From contig NZ_JABGCL010000025.1 of assembly GCF_019800005.1 (NCBI RefSeq), positions 1 through 64,000 on the forward strand: a DNA stretch of 64,000 nt, written 5' to 3'. The DNA is from Geminicoccus harenae. Lineage in GTDB: Bacteria; Pseudomonadota; Alphaproteobacteria; Geminicoccales; Geminicoccaceae. The notes under the pieces are model-generated. The model made no database searches and had not been told where the DNA came from. It worked only from the letters and a program-made list of their open reading frames with translations. Below, piece by piece: positions 11,410-20,072 of this stretch (position 1 is its first letter; every line of letters begins with the position of its first letter). The position numbers and the translations under genes are program-made.

Positions 11410-11994
11410 ATGAGTGACTTCCTGACCCTGAGCGCCGAGGCGCGCTCCAACCATGGCAAGGGCCCGGCCCGTGCCCTGCGCCGCGCAGGCAAGGTGCCGG
11501 CGATCATCTACGGGCCGGGCGGCGAGCCCGAGATGTGCGCGTTGGTGTACAATGAGCTGCGGAAGGTCGCCGGCCGGCGCAGCTTCTTCAGCCAGATCGT
11601 GACGCTCGACTTCGGCGACGGCCGCAAGGTGCAGGTGCTGCCGCGCGAGGCGCAGTACCACCCCGTCACCAGCGACCCGCTCCATGTCGACTTCTTCCGC
11701 GCCAGCAAGGACGCCACGGTGGTGGTCGAGGTGCCGGTTGTGTTCCTGAACGAGGCGAACTCGCCGGGCCTCAAGGTCGGCGGCACGCTCAACATCGTGC
11801 GCCGCGCGATCGAGGTGCATGCCCCGGCCGATGCGATCCCGGACGTCATCGAGGTCGACCTGACCGGCCGCGAGATCGGCGACACCGTGCATATCAGCGA
11901 GGTGACCCTGCCGCAGGGTGTCACGCCGACCATCACGGATCGCGACTTCACGGTCTGCTCAATCGTCCCGCCGACGGTCGCTCCGGAGGCCTGA
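11410..11994 (+). CDS. rplY: large-subunit ribosomal protein bL25 (Ctc form)
   Basis: A 194-residue protein of the long Ctc/L25 class. The N-terminal L25 domain (about 1-95, with NHGKGPARALRRAGKVPAIIYG and DPLHVDFFRA) binds 5S rRNA. The C-terminal beta domain (about 100-190, VPVVFLNEANSPGLKVGG) is typical of the long form. The gene order prs-rplY-pth-ychF is common in proteobacteria; here ychF is displaced to 18963 by inserted genes. Confidence 0.95.
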   Translation: MSDFLTLSAEARSNHGKGPARALRRAGKVPAIIYGPGGEPEMCALVYNELRKVAGRRSFFSQIVTLDFGDGRKVQVLPREAQYHPVTSDPLHVDFFRASKDATVVVEVPVVFLNEANSPGLKVGGTLNIVRRAIEVHAPADAIPDVIEVDLTGREIGDTVHISEVTLPQGVTPTITDRDFTVCSIVPPTVAPEA

Positions 11995-12026
11995 GCCTTG
12001 CGGATTCCGGGCCCCTCGAGGCGGAC

Positions 12027-12659
12027 ATGAAGCTCTTCGTCGGGCTCGGCAATCCGGGCGACCAATACGCGCACCACCGGCACAATGTCGGGTTCATGGC
12101 GCTGGAAACCATCGCTGCCCGCCACCGCGCATCCAACTGGCTGCGCAAATGGCAGGGCAGGGTGGCGGATGCGACGCTCGGCATCGAGCGCGTCCTCCTG
12201 CTGATGCCGCAGACCTTCATGAACCTGTCCGGCCACGCCGTGGCCGAGGCCGCGCGCTTCCACAAGATCCCGCCGGCCGACATCGTGGTGTTCCACGACG
12301 AATTGGACCTGGCACCCGGCAAGGTCCGGGTGAAGCTGGGCGGCGGGGTGGCGGGCCATAACGGCCTGCGCTCGATCCGCGACAGCCTGGGCACGCCGGA
12401 CTATCGCCGCGTGCGGATCGGGATCGGCCATCCCGGCCACAAGGAAAAAGTGCTGGGCCATGTGCTGGGCGACTTCGCCAAGGCGGAGCGGCCCTGGCTG
12501 GCGGCCCTGCTCGACGCGCTGGCCGACGCGGCGCCCATCCTTGCCGCCGGCGACGATGCCGGCTTCATGAACCGGGTGGCGCTGCTGACCGCACCGCCCA
12601 AGCCCGAGAAGCCGGCCCGGCCGGCAGCACCGGCCACCGAACGACCCCCCGGCGAATGA
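12027..12659 (+). CDS. pth: peptidyl-tRNA hydrolase
   Basis: A 210-residue enzyme that frees tRNAs from prematurely dropped peptidyl-tRNA. The N-terminal VGLGNPG contains N9, H19 in HRHNVGFM is the catalytic His, and FHDELDL supplies the conserved Asp. The C-terminal 20 residues are a Pro/Ala/Lys tail outside the usual fold. It follows rplY by 32 bp in the same direction. Confidence 0.95.
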   Translation: MKLFVGLGNPGDQYAHHRHNVGFMALETIAARHRASNWLRKWQGRVADATLGIERVLLLMPQTFMNLSGHAVAEAARFHKIPPADIVVFHDELDLAPGKVRVKLGGGVAGHNGLRSIRDSLGTPDYRRVRIGIGHPGHKEKVLGHVLGDFAKAERPWLAALLDALADAAPILAAGDDAGFMNRVALLTAPPKPEKPARPAAPATERPPGE

Positions 12660-12710
12660 TCCGCGGGCCCGGCCGTCTGGTGCCGACCAAGCCCGTTACG
12701 GATTGAGCCT

Positions 12711-12748
12711 GCACTCCGTCGCCCTTCCCCCCGGAGGCGACGGAGTGC
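12711..12748. terminator. strong hairpin between convergent genes
   Basis: A perfect 13-bp stem joins 12711-12723 to 12736-12748 around a 12-base loop. It lies between pth and the convergent gene at 12768, where a bidirectional terminator is expected. No T run follows on either strand, so it may act as an RNA 3-prime end stabiliser instead. Confidence 0.6.
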
Positions 12749-12767
12749 TGGCTGGCCGCGCAACGCC

Positions 12768-13700
12768 TCAGGGCGCTGCGTCGACATCGACCTCCGAGAC
12801 CGCCGAGTCGACGTCGCCCTGCCAGGACACCTTGATCCGGAGCGGGCAGCCGTCGAGGTTGCGGTTGGAGGAACGGTAGCGGTACTGCGCATATTGCGGC
12901 GAGGCCGGATCGACCACCGGCACGATCGTGGCCGTGCCCGTGGTCTTGGTGGGCCTGCGGCCGGTGGTGAGGCCAGGATAGGTGATGGTAATGGCAGGCA
13001 GCGTGCCGGTGAGGTTCGGCAGGCCGGCGCGATGCACCCAGCCCTGCACCTCCAGCTCATCCTTGCCTGCGTCGGCGCGGTCACGGCACTGGGTGCGCGT
13101 GACGCTGACCTCATTGCTGCTGCGGTTCACCGGCTCGCCGGTATCGGCTTCCAGCGTGTGGTAGTAGAGCTGCCTGGTCCCGTTCTCGGAGCCCAGATAA
13201 CCCTCGATCGAGATCAGGGAGCCCACGGCCACGGTCTTCTCGTCGATCTGGAAGCCGAAGACGTTCATGGGCGCGCTGCCGGGGATGACCGGGCTGGTGC
13301 TCCTGACGACCGGCAAGTGGTTGACCGTCAGCGGGTTGTTCGAGGTTACCTCGCCCACGACCACGTTCTCGTTGACGTCGGAGAACACCTCGGTCGCCGT
13401 GACGACGCCGCCCGTGCTGCCGCCCGTGACGATCGCGGTGCCGCCGACGAAGCCCTGGCTCCGCCCGGGCAGCGGGTCGTTCAGGCTGTCGAGCGGAACG
13501 CCGAGGGCGGTGGGCGTGTCGGCCCGCCCGCTCGGCACGTTGATCTCGATGCCCATCACCGTGATGGAGTTGGCTCCGATCGCGTCAATCGGGCCTTCGA
13601 TGACGAGTTCCGGCGGCGGCACCTGGGCCGTTGCCGGGGATGCGGCGGCGAGGGCGGCCAGAATGATGGCCGAGCTGCCGGCGAGCGACCTGCAGGACAT
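12768..13700 (-). CDS. exported protein of unknown function (possibly DUF5666-like)
   Basis: A 310-residue protein with a clear signal peptide (hydrophobic IILAALAAAS, cleavage near ATAQ at 23-26). The mature part is beta-rich and reads as repeated small modules: IEGPIDAIGANSITVMGIEI near 34-53, a second module near 90-110, and a third around FGFQIDEKTVAVGSLISIEG. That alternation of a short beta unit and the word V-x-G resembles DUF5666-type repeats, but I am not certain. Two cysteines, near 208 and 287, could form a disulfide. It is alone on its strand, with a 526-bp AT-rich gap upstream. Function unknown. Confidence 0.7.
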   Translation of the reverse strand: MSCRSLAGSSAIILAALAAASPATAQVPPPELVIEGPIDAIGANSITVMGIEINVPSGRADTPTALGVPLDSLNDPLPGRSQGFVGGTAIVTGGSTGGVVTATEVFSDVNENVVVGEVTSNNPLTVNHLPVVRSTSPVIPGSAPMNVFGFQIDEKTVAVGSLISIEGYLGSENGTRQLYYHTLEADTGEPVNRSSNEVSVTRTQCRDRADAGKDELEVQGWVHRAGLPNLTGTLPAITITYPGLTTGRRPTKTTGTATIVPVVDPASPQYAQYRYRSSNRNLDGCPLRIKVSWQGDVDSAVSEVDVDAAP

Positions 13701-14027
13701 GGCTTTGCTCCAGGCGGTGCGGGCTTGCGCCGGCTACCGCCGCACGTTGGACGAAGTCGGCTGATGCTGGTGAGCGAAGGCTCAGGCCCCGGTCCTGCCT
13801 GGATGCGGCTACGCCCTGCTGCTCTGGCTGATCTGCAGAGGCGCGTGCCGGCTGTCCTGGAAATTGCGGGACTTCACGGGACGATCAGGTGACTACGGTA
13901 AATCTGGCGGAACTGTTTCGTTGGCTCCGGCGAATATTTTTCTTGAGGAGGCAATCATTGGGTTTGCGTGAATGTGTGGATAAAGCTGGTTTGCTAAAGC
14001 TGCAAGCTAACCTTGTGGTTGCTTGAG

Positions 14028-14088
14028 TATATCCATCACATAACTCAGGGATATATTTGGATAAGCCTGAATATAGCCAAGGATATAG
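14028..14088. repeat. cluster of GGATATA-type motifs
   Basis: GGATATA occurs at 14049-14055 and 14081-14087 and, on the other strand, at 14028-14034. Related words GGATAA occur at 14059 and 13977, and ATATAGCC at 14071. Three exact seven-base copies in 60 bases of a GC-rich genome suggest protein-binding sites, though chance in an AT-rich patch is possible. Confidence 0.4.
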
Positions 14089-14102
14089 CAGCAGGCTTGC
14101 AC

Positions 14103-14118
14103 CCGGCTGAAAAGCCGG
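14103..14118. other. short GAAA-tetraloop hairpin
   Basis: CCGGCT-GAAA-AGCCGG is a perfect 6-bp stem with a GNRA-type loop when read on the plus strand. It lies about 110 bp past the ppk2 stop on that gene's downstream side. No T run follows, so a terminator role is uncertain. Confidence 0.35.
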
Positions 14119-14226
14119 CTCTTGGCCCTGTCCGACGGTGCATGGGCAGCCTGCTGCGTCGTCAGCTCACGCCACACTTCAGGCGAACGTGATCGCCGTT
14201 CCCGGCTCCGCCGGCCCGCGCAGTGC

Positions 14227-15111
14227 CTATTCCGCCTCGAGCGCCCGGCGATACTCGGCGAACTTCGCCCGCTCGGCCTCGCTTACCTCGGGATAATGCA
14301 GGTCGAGCCGGCGCATGCTGTCGACGATGGCACCCGCCACCACCAGGCGGGTGAACCACTTGTTGTCGGCGGGCACCACGTACCAGGGTGCCTGGGGCGT
14401 CGCGGTGGCCCGGATCGCCTCCTGGTAGGCGTCCATGTAGGCATCCCAGTGCCTGCGCTCGGCGAGGTCGCCCGCCTCGAACTTCCAGTGCTTCTCGGGA
14501 TCGTCCAGGCGCTTGAGGAAGCGCTTCTTCTGCTCGGCCTTCGACACGTTCAGGAAGAATTTCAGGATCAGCGTGCCCTGGCGGGCGAGGTAGCGCTCGA
14601 AGCCGGCAATGTCCTCCAGGCGCTCGCCGAAGATGTGCTCGCCGACCAGGCTGGGCGGGAGATGCTGACTCGCGAGGATCTCCTGGTGGACCCGCACCAC
14701 CAGCACCTCCTCGTAGTAGGAGCGATTGAACACGCCGATCCGGCCGCGCTCGGGCAGGTTGCGCGCGCAGCGCCACAGGAAGTCGTGGTCCAGCTCCTCC
14801 GCGGACGGCCGCTTGAACGAGAAGACCTGCACGCCCTGCGGGTTGACCCCGGACATGACGTGCTTGATGGCACTGTCCTTGCCGGCCGCGTCCATCGCCT
14901 GGAAGATCAGCAGCACCGACCAGCGGTTCTGGGCGTAGAGCATGTCCTGCAGCTCGGTCAGCCGCTCGATGCCCAGCCGCAGATATTCCTTCGCCGCGCT
15001 CTTCTCGATGCCGAGCTCATGGGTGTCGCCCGGGTCGTGGTCCTTCAGGGAGAACCGCTTGCCATCCTCGATCCGGTAGGGTGCCAGGAACCTGTCCAGA
15101 TCCATCATCAT
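14227..15111 (-). CDS. ppk2: polyphosphate kinase 2 (PPK2) family
   Basis: A 294-residue enzyme that transfers phosphate between polyphosphate and nucleotides. Walker A-like DAAGKDS is at 74-80; SGVNPQGVQVFSFKRPS and FNRSYYEEVLVVRVH (Walker B region) are hallmark segments, and the lid region has SKAEQKKRFLKRLDDPEKHWKF split by charged residues. Class I, II or III (making NDP, NTP or both) cannot be told safely; one-domain length fits class I or III. ATG 15111 begins a run of three ATG codons after GAGGAGA. It is divergent from the KaiC-like gene, sharing 163 bp, which hints at common ATP/energy control. Confidence 0.9.
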   Translation of the reverse strand: MMMDLDRFLAPYRIEDGKRFSLKDHDPGDTHELGIEKSAAKEYLRLGIERLTELQDMLYAQNRWSVLLIFQAMDAAGKDSAIKHVMSGVNPQGVQVFSFKRPSAEELDHDFLWRCARNLPERGRIGVFNRSYYEEVLVVRVHQEILASQHLPPSLVGEHIFGERLEDIAGFERYLARQGTLILKFFLNVSKAEQKKRFLKRLDDPEKHWKFEAGDLAERRHWDAYMDAYQEAIRATATPQAPWYVVPADNKWFTRLVVAGAIVDSMRRLDLHYPEVSEAERAKFAEYRRALEAE

Positions 15112-15274
15112 CGCCGGTTCTCCTCGCCATGCCGAAGAAGAGTTGAGCCGGAGGGCAGGGTTGGCAAGGTGATGGGCAGCCACGCCAGCGCACTGCATGG
15201 CTTTCGCCGTGCCCGCGCAAGAGTTACGAGACCGGCGTTGCCATGAGCGGCGCGGATAGGATGGGTTGGCCTGC

Positions 15275-16777
15275 ATGACGGATGCCGCAAAGCGCATTCC
15301 CTTCGGCAACGATGGCCTCGATGCGGTTCTCGGCGGCGGGTTGACGCCAGGCAGGGTCTATCTGCTCGAAGGGACGCCCGGTTCCGGCAAGACGACCCTG
15401 GCCATGCAGTTCCTCATGGCAGGCGTGCGGCGGGGTGAATCGACGCTCTACGTCACCCTGTCCGAGACCATCCAGGAACTGACCGCGGTGGCGGAATCCC
15501 ATGGCTGGGATCTTTCCGGCATCCAGCTGTTCGACCTGTCCCTGGCCGAGCAGGTGCTCGGCCGGGGTCGCGAGCAGTCGGTGCTGCATCCCTGGGAAGT
15601 GGAGCTGGGCGAGACGATCGATCTGATCATCGAGCAGGTGGAGCGCAGCAGCCCCAAGCGGGTGGTGTTCGACAGCCTGTCGGAGATGCGGCTGCTGGCC
15701 CACGACCCCCTGCGCTTTCGCCGGCAGCTCCTGGCGCTCAAGCAGTACTTCGCCGGCCGCGGCATCACTGTCCTGTTCGTGGATGATCTGGCCGGGTCAG
15801 CCGGCAGAGAAGACAAGCAGCTCCACAGCCTGTGCCATGGCGTGATCACGCTCGAACGCCTGACGCTCGAGTTCGGGGCGGCCCGCCGTCGCCTGCAGGT
15901 CCAGAAGATGCGCGGCATCGACTTCGTCGCGGGCTATCATGACCTGGTCATCCGCACCGGCGGGATCGAGGTATTCCCCCGGCTGATCGCCCTCAGGCAC
16001 CATCTGCCGTTCGTGGGCGAGCCCGTGGGGAGCGGCGTGCCGGAGCTCGATAGGCTGCTGGGCGGAGGCCCGTTGCGCGGCACCAGCACGCTCATTACCG
16101 GCCCGGCCGGTGTCGGCAAGACGACCATCACCCTCCAATACATCATGGCTGCCTGTCGGCGCGGCGAGCGCTGCGTCATCTACGAGTTCGACGAGCGGGT
16201 CGGCACGATGATCGTGCGCGCCAGGGCCATGGGCCTGGATCTGCACGAGCAGATGGAAGCGGGCCGGCTGATGATCCGGCAGGTCGATCCGGCCGAATTG
16301 TCCCCGGGCGAGTTCAGCGCGATCGTCCGCCGTGACGTCGAGCTCCAGGAGTGCCGGATGGTCGTGATCGACAGTCTGAGCGGCTATCTGTCCGCCATGC
16401 CGCAGGAGCAGCAGCTGATCTTGCAGATCCACGAGCTGCTCTCCTACCTGAACCAGCGCGGCGTGGTGACCTTCCTGCTCAACCCGCAGGCGGGCCTGAT
16501 GGGCACCACGTCGACCGGCGGCCTCAACGTTTCCCACATCGCCGATGCCGTCATCCTCCTGCGCTTCTTCGAGGCGGGTGGCCGGATCCGCAAGGCAGTC
16601 TCCGTCATCAAGAACCGGGGCGGCTCCCACGAGGACGCGATCCGCGAGCTGCGCATCGATGCTCAGGGGCTGCGCGTCGGCACACCCCTGACCGAATTCA
16701 GGGGCGTGCTGAGCGGCACTCCGGAATATGTCGGCGCCGGGGATCCGCTCATGCAAGACCGCGACAGTGGCGGATAG
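15275..16777 (+). CDS. KaiC-like double-RecA ATPase
   Basis: A 500-residue protein with two KaiC-type ATPase domains. Walker A motifs are GTPGSGKT at 33-40 and GPAGVGKT at 276-283. Compared from memory with cyanobacterial KaiC, the catalytic Glu pair is S63-E64 in domain 1 and D306-E307 in domain 2. The phosphosite pair Ser-Thr of the second domain aligns with S420-H421, so at most the serine is kept. No kaiA or kaiB is present. It is therefore a clock-unrelated or timer-like signalling ATPase, as found in many bacteria. ATG 15275 has AGGATGG upstream. The next gene, a hybrid kinase, starts inside its 3-prime end, so the two surely act together. Confidence 0.88.
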   Translation: MTDAAKRIPFGNDGLDAVLGGGLTPGRVYLLEGTPGSGKTTLAMQFLMAGVRRGESTLYVTLSETIQELTAVAESHGWDLSGIQLFDLSLAEQVLGRGREQSVLHPWEVELGETIDLIIEQVERSSPKRVVFDSLSEMRLLAHDPLRFRRQLLALKQYFAGRGITVLFVDDLAGSAGREDKQLHSLCHGVITLERLTLEFGAARRRLQVQKMRGIDFVAGYHDLVIRTGGIEVFPRLIALRHHLPFVGEPVGSGVPELDRLLGGGPLRGTSTLITGPAGVGKTTITLQYIMAACRRGERCVIYEFDERVGTMIVRARAMGLDLHEQMEAGRLMIRQVDPAELSPGEFSAIVRRDVELQECRMVVIDSLSGYLSAMPQEQQLILQIHELLSYLNQRGVVTFLLNPQAGLMGTTSTGGLNVSHIADAVILLRFFEAGGRIRKAVSVIKNRGGSHEDAIRELRIDAQGLRVGTPLTEFRGVLSGTPEYVGAGDPLMQDRDSGG

Positions 16778-18881
16778 AACCGTCCGGGACGGCCACCGCG
16801 TCCTCATAGCGGCACCATTCGGCAGGGACGCCTCGACCATCGCGGAACTGCTCCAGCGCCACGGCTACGAGGCGCTGCCTTGCGCGGACATCGGCGAACT
16901 CGCGGGGCATCTGGACGATCATGTCGGCCTGGTGCTGCTGACCGAGGAGGCACTGAAAGGGGACCTGAACCCGCTCCAGGCGGCCCTGGCGGAGCAGCCT
17001 ACCTGGTCCGAGGTGCCGATCGTGCTGCTGACAGCACCCAATAATGCCCCCCGGCAGTCCCGCGCGGAGCTGGCGCGGGCACGGCTGCCTCCGGCGGCGG
17101 TCAATGTCGTCGTGCTGGAGCGGCCGATCGGTGCCGCCTCGTTGCTCAGTACGGTCGCCTGGGCCATGCGCGCACGGCAAAAGCAGTTCGACCTGCGCGA
17201 CCACCTGGTCCAGCTGGCCGAGAGCGAGCGTGCGCTGCGCGAAAGCCAAGCCGCCCTGCGCGCCAGCGAGACGGAAATGCGGCTGGTCGCGGACTCGCTG
17301 CCGGTGCTGATCGCGTTCGTCGACCGCGGCCTGATCTATCGCTTCGCCAACCGCGCCTACCAGGACTGGGTCTACCGCCCGCCGGAGGAGGTGGTCGGCA
17401 GGAGCGTGCTGGAAGTGATCGGATCGGAGGGCCTGGAGGCCCGGCAGGCGGCGATCGAGCGTGCCCTCGCGGGTGAGCCGACCTATCTGGAGCTGCCCTG
17501 GCCGCATCGGGATGGCCGGCGGCGCGACGCGGACATCCGCTACCTCCCGCGCAGGAATGGTACTGGCGAGGTCGACGGCTTCTACGTGTTCGCCCTGGAC
17601 GTCACGGAGCGCAAGCAGGCGGCCGAGACGCTGCGGGACGCGGCAGCCACGCTGGAGGCGCGGGTGCGCGAGCGGACCGCGGCGCTCGAGGAGGAGATGG
17701 CCAGCCGGCTGCGCCTGGAGGCAGCTCTCCGGCAGAGCCAGAAGATGGAGGCGGTGGGCCAGCTCACCGGCGGCATCGCCCACGACTTCAACAACATGCT
17801 CACCGGCATCATCGGCTCGATCGATGTGCTGAAGCGGCGGATCCGGTCCAACCGGCTGGAGGATGCCGAGCGGTTCATGGATGCGGCCCTGGCCTCGGCC
17901 AGCCGGGCCGCCAATCTCACCCACCGGCTGCTCGCCTTTTCCCGCCGGCAGTCATTGGACCCGAAGCCGGTCGACATCAACCGGCTCATCGGCTCGCTGG
18001 AGGAGCTGATCGGGCGCACGCTCAACGAGCAGATCAGCCTCGAGATGGTGCTGGGCCACGATCTTCCGCCTGCGGTCGTGGATGCCAACCAGCTCGAGAA
18101 CGCGACCCTCAACCTCACGATCAATGCGCGGGACGCCATGCCGGAAGGCGGCAGCCTCACGATCGGGACGCGCGAGGTCGTCGTCGGGACGGACGCGGCA
18201 GCCGAGCGGCCGGGGCTCGAGCCTGGCCGCTACCTGGCCCTGACAGTGTCCGACACCGGCGTCGGGATCGCCCCGGAGCTGCTGGACAAGGTCTACGACC
18301 CGTTCTTCACGACCAAGCCGATCGGGCAGGGTACCGGGCTCGGCCTGTCGATGGTGTACGGCTTTGCCCAGCAGAGCGACGGCCAGGTCCGGATCGACAC
18401 CCAGCTCGGACGAGGCACGGCCGTCACGATCTACCTGCCCGCGGCTGCCGAGGCCGTGGCGGAGGAGGCTCCTGCCCCAGCCGAGGCCACGATGCCGCCA
18501 GCACCCGGCTGGACGATCCTGCTCGTCGAGGACGACGCCTCGGTGCGCATGCTGACCACCGATCTGCTGCACGAGCTCGGCTACCGCGCCATCGAGGCCG
18601 CCGAGGCCCAGGCGGCCATGGCGATCCTCCGCTCACCCCGCCCGCTGGCGATGATGATCTCGGACGTGGGTCTCCCGGGCATGAACGGCCGGCAGCTCGC
18701 GGAGATCGCCCGGCAGGACCGGCCGGACCTGCCGATCCTGTTCATCACCGGCTATGCCGAGAATGCCGCGATCCGCTCCGGTTTTCTCGGCACCGGCATG
18801 GCGATGATCACCAAGCCGTTCAGCGTCGATGTGCTGGCGGCCAAGGTGCGTGACATGCTGGACGGCCGCCCGGCCGGCTGA
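16728..18881 (+). CDS. hybrid histidine kinase with PAS and receiver domains
   Basis: A 717-residue signalling protein with no obvious membrane helix. Order: receiver-like N-terminal region (about 20-145) lacking a clear phospho-Asp, coiled linker, PAS domain (about 180-300), a second coil, HisKA with GGIAHDFNNMLTGIIGS, HATPase with NARDAMPEGG, DTGVGI and GTGLGLSM, then a C-terminal receiver (about 605-715) with VEDD, ISDVGLPG carrying the Asp, and the TKPF lysine. It overlaps the KaiC-like gene by 50 bp from ATG 16728; a GTG at 16767 is another possible start. The pair looks like a cytoplasmic KaiC-linked phosphorelay. The output regulator is not obvious nearby. Confidence 0.88.
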   Translation: MSAPGIRSCKTATVADRTVRDGHRVLIAAPFGRDASTIAELLQRHGYEALPCADIGELAGHLDDHVGLVLLTEEALKGDLNPLQAALAEQPTWSEVPIVLLTAPNNAPRQSRAELARARLPPAAVNVVVLERPIGAASLLSTVAWAMRARQKQFDLRDHLVQLAESERALRESQAALRASETEMRLVADSLPVLIAFVDRGLIYRFANRAYQDWVYRPPEEVVGRSVLEVIGSEGLEARQAAIERALAGEPTYLELPWPHRDGRRRDADIRYLPRRNGTGEVDGFYVFALDVTERKQAAETLRDAAATLEARVRERTAALEEEMASRLRLEAALRQSQKMEAVGQLTGGIAHDFNNMLTGIIGSIDVLKRRIRSNRLEDAERFMDAALASASRAANLTHRLLAFSRRQSLDPKPVDINRLIGSLEELIGRTLNEQISLEMVLGHDLPPAVVDANQLENATLNLTINARDAMPEGGSLTIGTREVVVGTDAAAERPGLEPGRYLALTVSDTGVGIAPELLDKVYDPFFTTKPIGQGTGLGLSMVYGFAQQSDGQVRIDTQLGRGTAVTIYLPAAAEAVAEEAPAPAEATMPPAPGWTILLVEDDASVRMLTTDLLHELGYRAIEAAEAQAAMAILRSPRPLAMMISDVGLPGMNGRQLAEIARQDRPDLPILFITGYAENAAIRSGFLGTGMAMITKPFSVDVLAAKVRDMLDGRPAG

Positions 18882-18909
18882 GTGCGTCAGACGCTCGCCT
18901 AACCACGGC

Positions 18910-18931
18910 TTCCCGGGTAGAACCCCGGGAA
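18910..18931 (+). terminator. hairpin between the hybrid kinase gene and ychF
   Basis: TTCCCGGG at 18910-18917 pairs perfectly with CCCGGGAA at 18924-18931 around a six-base loop, 29 bases after the kinase stop. Only a weak CCCCTTT follows, so termination may be partial. Confidence 0.5.
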
Positions 18932-18962
18932 CTCGGACCCCTTTCGCATCTCCTGGACGATC

Positions 18963-20060
18963 ATGGGCTTCAATTGCGGGATCGTCGGCCTGCCGAATGT
19001 CGGCAAGTCGACGCTGTTCAACGCGCTGACCAAGACCGCGGCGGCGGCTGCGGCCAACTATCCGTTCTGCACGATCGAACCCAACACCGGCCGCGTGCCG
19101 GTGCCCGATCCGCGGCTGGAGCAGCTGGCGGCGATCGCGAAGTCGGCGAAGACCATCCCCACCCAGCTCGAGATCAAGGACATCGCCGGGCTGGTACGCG
19201 GCGCCTCCAAGGGCGAGGGGCTGGGCAACCAGTTCCTGGGTGCCATCCGCGAGGTCGACGCGATCCTCCATGTGCTGCGCTGCTTCGAGGACGACGACGT
19301 CACCCATGTCGAGGGTGGGGTCGACCCCCTACGCGACCTGGAGCTGATCGAGACCGAGCTGCTGCTGGCCGACCTGGAGAGCCTGGAGCGGCAGCGCGAT
19401 GCCCTGGCCAAGCGTGCCAAGGGCAACGACAAGGAGGCGAAGGAGCGGCTCGCACTGGCCGAGAAGCTGCTCCCCTCGATCGGCGACGGCATCCAGGTCC
19501 GCTCGATCGATCTCAGCGAGGACGAGCGGGCGCTGGCCCGCGGCTTCCAGCTCATCACCGCCAAGCCGGTGCTCTATGTGCTGAACGTCGAGGAGGCGAG
19601 CGCTGCCACCGGCAACGCCCACAGCGCAAAGGTCGCCGCCGAGGTCGCCAAGCACGATGCCGGCTCGGTGGTGATCTCGGCCTCGATCGAGGCGGAGCTG
19701 GCGCAGCTGAACGACGAGGAGTCGGCGGAATATCTCCAGACGCTCGGCCTGGACGAGCCCGGCCTGAACAAGGTGATCCGGGCCGGCCACGACCTGTTGG
19801 GCCTGCTCACCTTCTTCACGGTCGGCCCCAAGGAGGCGCGGGCCTGGACCACCCACCGCGGTGCCACCGCCCCGGAGGCCGCCGGCGAGATCCACACCGA
19901 CTTCCAGCGCGGCTTCATCTGCGCCGAGATCATCGCCTTCGACGACTATGTCACGCTGGGCGGCGAGCAGAAGGCCAAGGAGGTCGGCAAGATGCGGCTG
20001 GAGGGCAAGGAATACGTCGTGAAGGACGGCGACGTCTGCCATTTCCGCTTCAACGTCTGA
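18963..20060 (+). CDS. ychF: ribosome-binding ATPase YchF
   Basis: A 365-residue Obg-family P-loop protein that prefers ATP and associates with ribosomes. G1 is GLPNVGKST; NYPFCTIEPNTG, DIAGLVRGASKGEGLGNQFL and the atypical NVEE in place of NKxD are diagnostic of YchF. The C-terminal TGS-like domain ends in VKDGDVCHFRFNV. Length and start are standard. It is followed 12 bp later by an exported chorismate mutase gene. Confidence 0.96.
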   Translation: MGFNCGIVGLPNVGKSTLFNALTKTAAAAAANYPFCTIEPNTGRVPVPDPRLEQLAAIAKSAKTIPTQLEIKDIAGLVRGASKGEGLGNQFLGAIREVDAILHVLRCFEDDDVTHVEGGVDPLRDLELIETELLLADLESLERQRDALAKRAKGNDKEAKERLALAEKLLPSIGDGIQVRSIDLSEDERALARGFQLITAKPVLYVLNVEEASAATGNAHSAKVAAEVAKHDAGSVVISASIEAELAQLNDEESAEYLQTLGLDEPGLNKVIRAGHDLLGLLTFFTVGPKEARAWTTHRGATAPEAAGEIHTDFQRGFICAEIIAFDDYVTLGGEQKAKEVGKMRLEGKEYVVKDGDVCHFRFNV

Positions 20061-20072
20061 CGAGCACTCCCG

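Larger units (their letters stand above)
13701..14226. other. 526-bp non-coding gap, AT-rich in its centre
   Basis: No supported gene lies here. The first 170 bases have normal GC. From about 13905 to 14095 the sequence becomes AT-rich and holds the repeated GGATATA motifs listed separately. A hairpin at 14103-14118 follows. The gap lies upstream of the exported-protein gene and downstream of ppk2, so it may hold a promoter and regulator sites for the former. Confidence 0.5.

Noticed and set aside
15275..18881. Complete circadian kai system
   Set aside because: No kaiA or kaiB is present and the phosphosite pair is not kept, so a clock cannot be claimed.
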